From NCBI GenBank assembly GCA_003439945.1, contig QVRM01005933.1, positions 291,001-355,000 on the forward strand: a stretch of DNA of 64,000 nucleotides, written 5' to 3'. A program made the position numbers and the translations under genes. Numbering within the stretch: position 1 is the first letter of the stretch; each line of letters begins with the position of its first letter. Source of the DNA: Dermanyssus gallinae (Eukaryota > Arthropoda > Arachnida > Mesostigmata > Dermanyssidae). The notes beneath the pieces are model-generated. The model did no database searches. It was not told the DNA's origin and was given only the letters and a program-made list of their open reading frames with translations. Shown here one piece after another: positions 57,374 to 64,000 of the stretch.

Positions 57374-58544
57374 ATATATATATGGAGAGAGAGGGGGAAA
57401 AGGGGGAGATCAGGTATTGCATCCAAAATAGGCAATGCAAATAAATAAAGGAATGATTAAATGCATGAACACGAATTTATATATATATATATATATATGC
57501 ATATATATATGCATATATACGTGCATCTTTCATTCTCCATCCATGTGTCTACCTTTATTCTTTTGTATTTCATCATCGCCTATCCACCGTGCACCTGTTT
57601 TGTTAGTGGGTTTTGAGACGACAGATGCGAGACGGCTACTTGACACAATGAGTAGAGAAGTGCGACAACGTTGGTAGCGATGAACATACAGACGACTCAC
57701 TGTCTGTTCGACTGACTGACTGACTGATTTTCTCGTTCTGTATCTTCATTGAACGACGCACTATTTTGGCGTGTCACCTTAAGCTTCTTTAGTCTTTGCT
57801 GGCGCTCTACCTACTGCCGCCGTTGCTTCTCCATCAAGACGACGACGACGACAACAGCAACAACAACAACAGAAAATACAACAACAACAATAACAACAAC
57901 ACGGGCGGCCAGAACCATCTTCGATGTTCCGTTAGCCGCGAAACCCGACACGGACCGCGTGGAAACGTGTCACGCCGATAGCGCCTTTAGCGCTGGCATT
58001 TTCCTTGCTCTGTGGGTCGGTGAGTCGGGTCAGCCATCCGAGTTACCACCACCGATGGGTCATAATCATAAGCGGTTCGCAAGTAACGCCGCATGTAAGG
58101 TCGTTGCTATATCGCTCGCACTCCTGCCCAAGTCGTATAGTGTTTGTTATTTAGTTAGCCGGTTAGTTGTTCATTCGAGTTTCATTCGGTTAGCTGACGT
58201 CGGTTAGCACCTTTGACGATGTATCCCTTTAGATTGAGCAGTTTGCCAGTGTGCTTCGACCAACTTCGACTTCCAGGACCTTGTCCGCCCTGTTCTGTGT
58301 TCTGCGTTGGTCGGTGCAGGCTTGTCCTGTTGTAGGCTAAGCGGTCTATCGGCGTAAATATGCGTAAGCAATTTCGTAAATTGTGTAAAAGTAACAAAAT
58401 AAAAACCAACAAAACGTGTGTGATTTTTGCGACGTGGTCCCCTTAGAATTCTGTACCCGTAGCCTAACAGTATGCCAATTTTTCGGTGCCTCCAAAGAAG
58501 GCAGTCCCAAAGCAAAATATTAAAAAAACCTTACCAAATGAATT
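57367..58544. other. Interval with no supported gene
   Basis: A plus-strand frame at 57749-58207 (152 codons, with an ACAACAACA-derived Thr-rich tract) has no motif, splice site or clear start. CAACAACA tracts at 57845-57900. Could be part of an untranslated leader. Confidence 0.3.
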
Positions 58545-58952
58545 ATATATGTATATATACTATATATTTGTTTATTTCGCAATAACATTGCATTTCAAGA
58601 TGTTACATAATTACAATACAGTTCATTATATACAATTTGAACACTTTAGCGACCGTCCCATCGGGCGAAAAAGTGCAAAGACCGCCGATGGGTCTGGCAG
58701 CTCGCTACGTGGTATTTAGCGCATATCTGCGAGCAGAACCGGCAACGACATTGATCGCTAACTTGGTGGAATCCTTTGGTCGAACATACCAAGTGATGAT
58801 AGCCGTGCACAATGTACCTTGTGTACACGTGCCGGCTAGTGCATGCCATTCCTTCCCAAAGCTCCCTGGCGAAGTACACATCTAACTGCGCGACCCCTGC
58901 CGAGGCCTCGGTCACTTTTCCCTGCCACTCCAACAAAAACTGGTGAAGTGGT

Positions 58953-58969
58953 CCTGTAATAGGTGACCT
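58953..58969. repeat. Target-site duplication, left copy
   Basis: CCTGTAATAGGTGACCT, identical to 60138-60154, directly beside the poly(A) end (read as T on the plus strand) of the inserted R1-type element. Confidence 0.9.
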
Positions 58970-60137
58970 TTTTTTTTTTTTTTTTTATGTTCTGGGAGGT
59001 TTCAGTAATGCATGATGCACATGCGCCACTAGCAGCCTGCGTGACTAGTGTGAGACTCGCAAACCCACTAAACCCGGATTCCTCCCCACCCCCCCAGGCT
59101 CGGTATTACTTTGGCATTACATCGAAACCGTGGGAGAAGCGTCCCTGCCGTTCTCCTTCAATCAGCTCTATCCCTGACTATCATCCCGCATGTCTACCTG
59201 CGGTTGGATAGGGGGATGCCATTTTGTAATCCGTCCTGTGAGGGTGCGTCGAGACCATGAGGGCCTGGCTGCTCCCCACCCCCTCCCCCCTCCCTCGGCT
59301 CCTCGTCTCGACCACTCTCTCGAGAGACCCGCTCAAACCTCTCCCGCCTGGCCGTTTCCTTGGCTGTCTTGAGTGTCAAAACAGCGTCGAACAAGTTCGT
59401 CGCCTCCCTCCATGCCTCCGCCGAAGTCATCATATGGGAGACCACCTCCTTGATGGGTCGGCCCCTCACAGCGGTTGGTGCTGCGTCCCGTGCTTCCCTG
59501 AGAGCATCACACCGCAGAACAGTATGCTCTACGTTGTCCGTTTCTCCAGAGTCGCACAGTACGCAGATATCGCTGATGGCCTTCTTGATCCTTGACAGGT
59601 AGCTCTGGAACTGGCCGTGTCCGGTCAGAACCTGAGTCGTCCAGTAGGAAAGCTCCCCGTGTCGGCGGTCATACCATACCCTGAGGTCCGGTATCAGACT
59701 CTTGGTCCAGCTCCCTGTGGTCACACCGGGTCTTACCTGCGCCCATTCCTCATGCCAGGCCGATATGGTGGCACTCCTGGCCCTGGTGAGATCCAGACCT
59801 TCGTCTAGATACATTTTACTTCGTTCAGCCACTAGGAGGTCCCATGGCAGCATTTTGGCTAGGACCAGGAGAGCTTCGGTCGAGACTGTTCGATACGCCC
59901 GGCTTACCCTGATTGCCAGCGTTCGTTGGGTCGACCTTAGTGCCCCCCTATTTTTCGCCGTCCGCATTGCCATGTCCCCCCAGACTGGCGCTGCGTATAG
60001 CGCCGTTGATTCGGCCACCGAGGCCAGGAGCCTTCTTTTCACCTCAGCCACCCCACCGACCCTAGGCATGATCCGCGCCAGGTTCAGGGAGACCCTTTGG
60101 GCCTTTTCGGCCACGTACTTAACGTGTGCCGATCCGG
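58970..60137 (-). mobile_element. R1-clade retrotransposon, 5'-truncated, nested insertion
   Basis: Read on the minus strand it opens HVKYVAEKAQRVSLNLARIM and PRVGG, then YAAPVWGDMA, RRTLAIRVSRAYRTVSTEAL-like text, LSYWTTQVLTGHGQF and the CCHC finger CVLCDSGETDNVEHTVLRC, a typical R1-type C-terminus. The frame runs over 300 codons to a stop at 59194 without a break. The 3' UTR has GTTTAGTGGGTTTGCGAGTC, and the element ends in about 18 A. A 17-bp perfect duplication flanks it. RT and endonuclease are missing, so it is a dead-on-arrival copy, but its intact frame and clean flanks indicate recent insertion. Confidence 0.88.
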
Positions 60138-60154
60138 CCTGTAATAGGTGACCT
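60138..60154. repeat. Target-site duplication, right copy
   Basis: Perfect copy of 58953-58969, beside the 5' truncation point of the R1-type insertion. Confidence 0.9.
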
Positions 60155-60178
60155 AAGCCTATATATATATATATATAC

Positions 60179-62408
60179 TCAAAAATAAAATTATCAAGTA
60201 ACTATATATTATTTGCCCTGGCAAAACTAAACATTACGATACAGAAAACCAGGCCCTCCATCAGAGTTTGTTCTGCCGAAACTCGTATGTGCGTGGTATA
60301 AAGGATAAACCCTTATGGTAAACGCCAAAAGAAAACATACGCCATACTAGTAATGCTAACATATAACTAACTTGGCGTACAGAATTAGCGCCTATTCCAC
60401 AGTACAGTATCATTACATTCAAGTTGTTTTTCACGAAGGTACCTTGACGAATAGGAATTATATTAAACATTTCACTTGAATTGTTTGGCCACTGCAAAAC
60501 AGACATTTATTTGTGTATAGGAACATTGTTAAAAAGCAACTCATCGTAACGCAAACAATGGGTTACGCAAAGAGCCCGCCTTTAGCTTTAATCTTCGTTC
60601 ATCAGGTTGTTCACTACGCTATTCGGAAGCACAGAAAGTACCAAAGCAAGCTGAAATCAATTTTAAGAGTCGCATCAGGCATTCTTTGTTGCATTCTTCG
60701 CTTAGATACTGCCACTCTACTCCTGAGCCTTTGAGTCTCCCTTCTTATTAGTCCTCGTGCGTCACCAAGTCCCATAAAGACTTCTGTCGTACAAGCTATG
60801 CACATTACATGCAATTGACGCTGCATCAAAGCTGTCTTGTTAGTGACGCTGGTTTTCTGCTCCGGATACATATTTATGCAAGTTGTATTTATTATTCTCT
60901 TATTACAAACAAATCGGATTATCTCTCTGCTCTCTCATCCCCCAAAAGTCGAAAAGAGGCAAAGATCTCTAAGAGCCCTTTGGCGGAAGGAGGGAGTGAA
61001 GTACTGAGACTGCCCATGATCTGCGGGTAACTCTTAAACATACGTATTCAGCCCTGCGGCCAGATCCACATTAGCATTCAGCGACCAGCGAGCCATTGAT
61101 TAATGATGTGTGTTTCAGTTGCTATGTTTTTTGCGTGTATCTTCGCATTCTTATTGTACGTCCGGTTCCCGCTCACATGCACACACGGTATCACTTCTAT
61201 TTGCGCTACGTTTAATCAAGTTACTACGAGTATTTACGTCCAGTTGTCTAACTATTAATAAGCATACGTATGACAGACCCACCGCGTGCGCTGTGTTTGT
61301 TACAAGTTTACCTTCGCACATTCTGCTTTGTGTTTTTTTTAACTCTTTATTACCTTGCCTACCTTTCGTGAACATTTCTCACTCAAATAGGACTACGTTG
61401 ATATAAATAAAAATGGTGGCCTGCGTTAAGACCCCTTAATCATCGATATATATATATATATATATATATCCGTTTCGCAGCTTGTCGCCGCGAACTTCAA
61501 ACATTGTTGATGAGATGCCTAGTTTATACAGCTTCTTATACGAATTTATATTAACAGAAGCAATTTGGTTCTTGATACTCGGTAATCTAAGTGGTCTTTC
61601 ATACGTTATCGAGTGTATCGATGTCCTTCATTTTTGGGAGTCCATATTGGGCTGTACTACATCAGCCTAGAAAATTGAGGTTCGTGTACAGATTCACATA
61701 GAAACTAGGCTAGTGCCTTACAGACCACCTAGATATTGTGCGATAATTAGAGCGCTGCCATTAGCAGATTGGTAAAGCCGTGAAGCAGTTTTAGGTCGAT
61801 TTCAATGTACTAGTCCCTGTCTACGAGTTCGCCGTGGAGACTGGTAATAACTGGTGGCCTTGGTGGATAGACTTTATCAGTAGACAGTGTAGCGCATTTT
61901 AATTAAAAAATTGAAATATTGTTTTTTTAACACAATCTGCAAACGGCGTAACTAGCTTTTTGTAGTTTATCAACATCATTTGACGTAAGATCAACTACAA
62001 ATATTTGGAGTAGAAGAGACACCAAGCAAACCTCTTGCAGGGGCGACGCCAGATGGGCTCGGCAACGACCTTATTAGAGTGTTTTGTCGTTACTGTAAAA
62101 GTATAAAATGGACTAAGTAAAAGTCGCGGGAAATCTATGGATTTGACATTTCGTCCAGTTGAAAACCTTGCAACTTACGTGATACAATCAAATGGTTAGC
62201 GCAATCGAAAGGTAATTCAAAGTAATTGATATAGACGTGTTTACGATTATTCTAGGCAATCGGCAAAAATATTGGGCTACCGTAATGACTTGTTAGGTCG
62301 ATTTGTCCCGGGTAGATTCATGTTGATCGATGTCCGCTTTGTCGAGTGCAAATAATTTGGTTTCGAAAAAAGTCAACTAAAATACTTTTAGTTTGCGGTG
62401 AATGCAGA

Positions 62409-62472
<64 letters not shown>

Positions 62473-63109
62473 CATTTTTGTCGGTCTCGTTTCCGGAGTC
62501 GACCTCCGAAAAGTCGGTAGTCGTACGCCGCGACTAGTTACTGAATGGACTGTGGTATACGCAGTTTTCTATTTGCCAACTTATCTGAAGGCTAAACCTC
62601 TACGCATCCTACGCAGGTCTTGGTATAGAAAATTGGATATGCTGCTTCTGCTGGTAAGATATTAAAATTACACTAGAATGCGCTAGCCAGCTCCATACAC
62701 CGCACGTAGAAACAACCCACTTCCAAAAACTTCCACATAGAAGAAAAGCAAAGATGTCTTACAAAAATATTCAGTAACGCCGCATTTCTCCGATACAAGT
62801 GTGGTAGTACATGTTTTGCATAAAGACTACTAAAGCGCTTGTTTTCATTAAAAAGTTTAATCTTTGTGTTATAGGACTAACCAAGCCTATAGGCTGCACA
62901 ACATCACAACGAACTCACTGGATAATAGCATAGCACACAGTTCGCGTAAAAACCGTTTGCGAAAAAAGATAGCGGATTCCGTGGGCAAAGACGGATCAGC
63001 ACTGCAGAATTTGTTCGGTGAAAAAAGTGATAGTATTATGTTAATAGTATTATTAGTAATTGTATATGAAAATAGTAATAGTATGATGTCGCATTCGGAC
63101 TAAAGATCA
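60179..63109. other. Interval with no recognised gene
   Basis: AT-rich sequence with (TA)n arrays at 61445-61470 and 62411-62471. Frames are short and motif-free. Confidence 0.4.
62411..62471. repeat. (TA)n microsatellite
   Basis: About 30 perfect TA units. Confidence 0.96.
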
Positions 63110-63440
63110 CTCTTAAACCACGAACAGAATACATGTTCCGCAAAACAACGACACCTCTGGTGGTATAAAAATATTCTGAGTTTGCGCAGATTGAGTTTGC
63201 GTAGAGAAAATGCCAGGTAGCGTTGTCTGGCGCCATCCAGATGTCGCGCTTGCACTTTCCGAAAACGTATCATTAAATCTAGCATAGGAAGTGCTTCTAC
63301 GCAGAAAGGTCGCAATCCAGTTCACGAGCGAAGATCCAGCGCCGTACTTTGGGAGGACGTTAATTATTTTTTGATGAGCTGCACCGAGTTAAACCGACCT
63401 GTAATCGAAATAAGCTACGTTCATACAGTGCGACTGATTA
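63110..63440 (-). mobile_element. Non-LTR reverse transcriptase fingers/palm relic
   Basis: The minus strand reads NVAYFDYRSV, a damaged stretch, AAHQKIINVLPKYGAGSSLV and NWIATFLRRSTSYARFND, then SESASATSG and a decayed end. VAYxDxxxAFDxVxHxxLLxxLxxYGxxGxLxxWIxxFLxxRxxxVxxN is the usual text just before the SGVxQGSxLGP box of CR1/Jockey-like RTs. It has a stop in the AFD box and is truncated before the catalytic YADD. Confidence 0.6.
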
Positions 63441-64000
63441 AAACACACCACCACATAGTCATGCTGAGTCTTCTCGGTGAAAGTTGTACAACCGTCTGTA
63501 TCTGGAGTGTCCCTGACAGTAGGCAAATTGTTCTCAAATTATGAGTGACTGAGAGAACGCAGTTTCGTAGATTGGCTGACAAGTTTCTAATTTCATTACA
63601 GACTTATAGGTGTCGACTCATTGATACAGTTTACAGTTAGTTTTTTCGTTGCCTATATAACAAAGTCCTTTTTGCGTACCGGAGCAGCAATAGGTGCACA
63701 AATAATACTATAGAAGTCACTCCATCATATTCGAAACTTCTTCAAATTATAAGATTCAAAGAAACGCATATCTTGCCTGTTTTTTTTTTTTGTAAAAATT
63801 CATCGGGAGGCCAGGGAGCTATCGGGAAAACATCGACCTCATCAACAAAGTTGGCGACTGTTTACGGTTTAAGCTGTGGACCGGAAGACTACATGCTTCC
63901 CCGAAGTTTGGAGACGTCCGGATCATGCCTCAAGTGAATGATTGCCTTTTCGAGATCGTTCGTTGCAATTGTGTCACCTTCTCGCCGTGGGGCGTTAGCC
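63441..64000. other. Window end with no recognised feature
   Basis: No coding motif, repeat or RNA that I can support. A T run lies at 63780-63791. Confidence 0.4.

Larger units (their letters stand above)
58545..60160 (-). mobile_element. LINE family X copy, interrupted by an R1-type insertion
   Basis: Minus-strand order: TA array (60161-60178), a short 5' piece (60138-60160), then after the insertion WQGKVTEASAGVAQLDVYFA, RELWEGMACTSRHVYTRYIV and HGYHHLVCST, then CRCRFCSQICAKYHVASC, stop, and a 3' UTR ending GAAATAAACAAATATATAG that leads into TA-rich sequence at 58541-58568. The finger-like block is complete in this copy. The insertion occupies 58970-60137. Confidence 0.6.

Noticed and set aside
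57749..58207. Thr-rich plus-strand gene
   Set aside because: The Thr tract comes from ACAACAACA repeats, and the rest has no family text or splice sites.

Overview
This is eukaryotic DNA, and the content points to an arthropod. It has intronless GMC oxidoreductase genes with arthropod-like leader and TATA arrangements, one long exon bounded by clean GT/AG splice sites, mariner transposases, R1- and R2/R4-type non-LTR retrotransposons, and very many (TA)n and (CAA)n microsatellites. A chelicerate, perhaps a mite or tick, fits the mix, but that is a weak inference. No rRNA gene, bona fide tRNA gene, CRISPR array or prokaryotic operon was seen. All family calls come from reading translations; no alignment or search was run.

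Host genes. A complete 664-codon GMC-family FAD oxidoreductase lies on the + strand at 13149-15143. A tandem paralogue at 22675-24671 has exactly the same length plus two single inserted bases, which break its frame twice. On the - strand, a 2,262-bp exon (31367-33628) with symmetric phase-1 borders encodes an Asn/Gln/His-rich prion-like segment. A smaller - strand exon (3118-3373) has a compatible entry phase. If the two belong to one gene, both GMC genes sit inside one of its introns, on the opposite strand.

Mobile DNA. The 7.5 kb between the GMC paralogues holds three decayed mariner-type elements from different lineages and an R1-type 3' end. Elsewhere there are at least 20 non-LTR retrotransposon relics. 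These include several RT fragments of general CR1/Jockey/I type, R1-clade 3' halves, an R2/R4-like element with an uninterrupted 602-codon frame but a missing RT core block, and two or three families I could not name (X, Y and Z below). Families recur within the window, which is how several were recognised. A tRNA-derived SINE-like family is present in at least four copies.

Layout. 0-13 kb: microsatellites, SINEs, one host exon, LINE relics, a tandem duplication at 11.1-11.7 kb. 13-25 kb: GMC pair and mariners. 25-31 kb: LINE relics and repeats. 31-34 kb: prion-like exon. 34-51 kb: LINE relics, CAA/TA repeats and GC-richer low-complexity stretches. 51-60 kb: a dense LINE zone in which most pieces are bounded on both sides by (TA)n arrays, including an R1-type insertion with a 17-bp target-site duplication nested inside another LINE. 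60-64 kb: mostly unassigned.

The most unusual signal is that repeated association: several unrelated non-LTR families are delimited at both ends by (TA)n microsatellites, as if these arrays were insertion targets.
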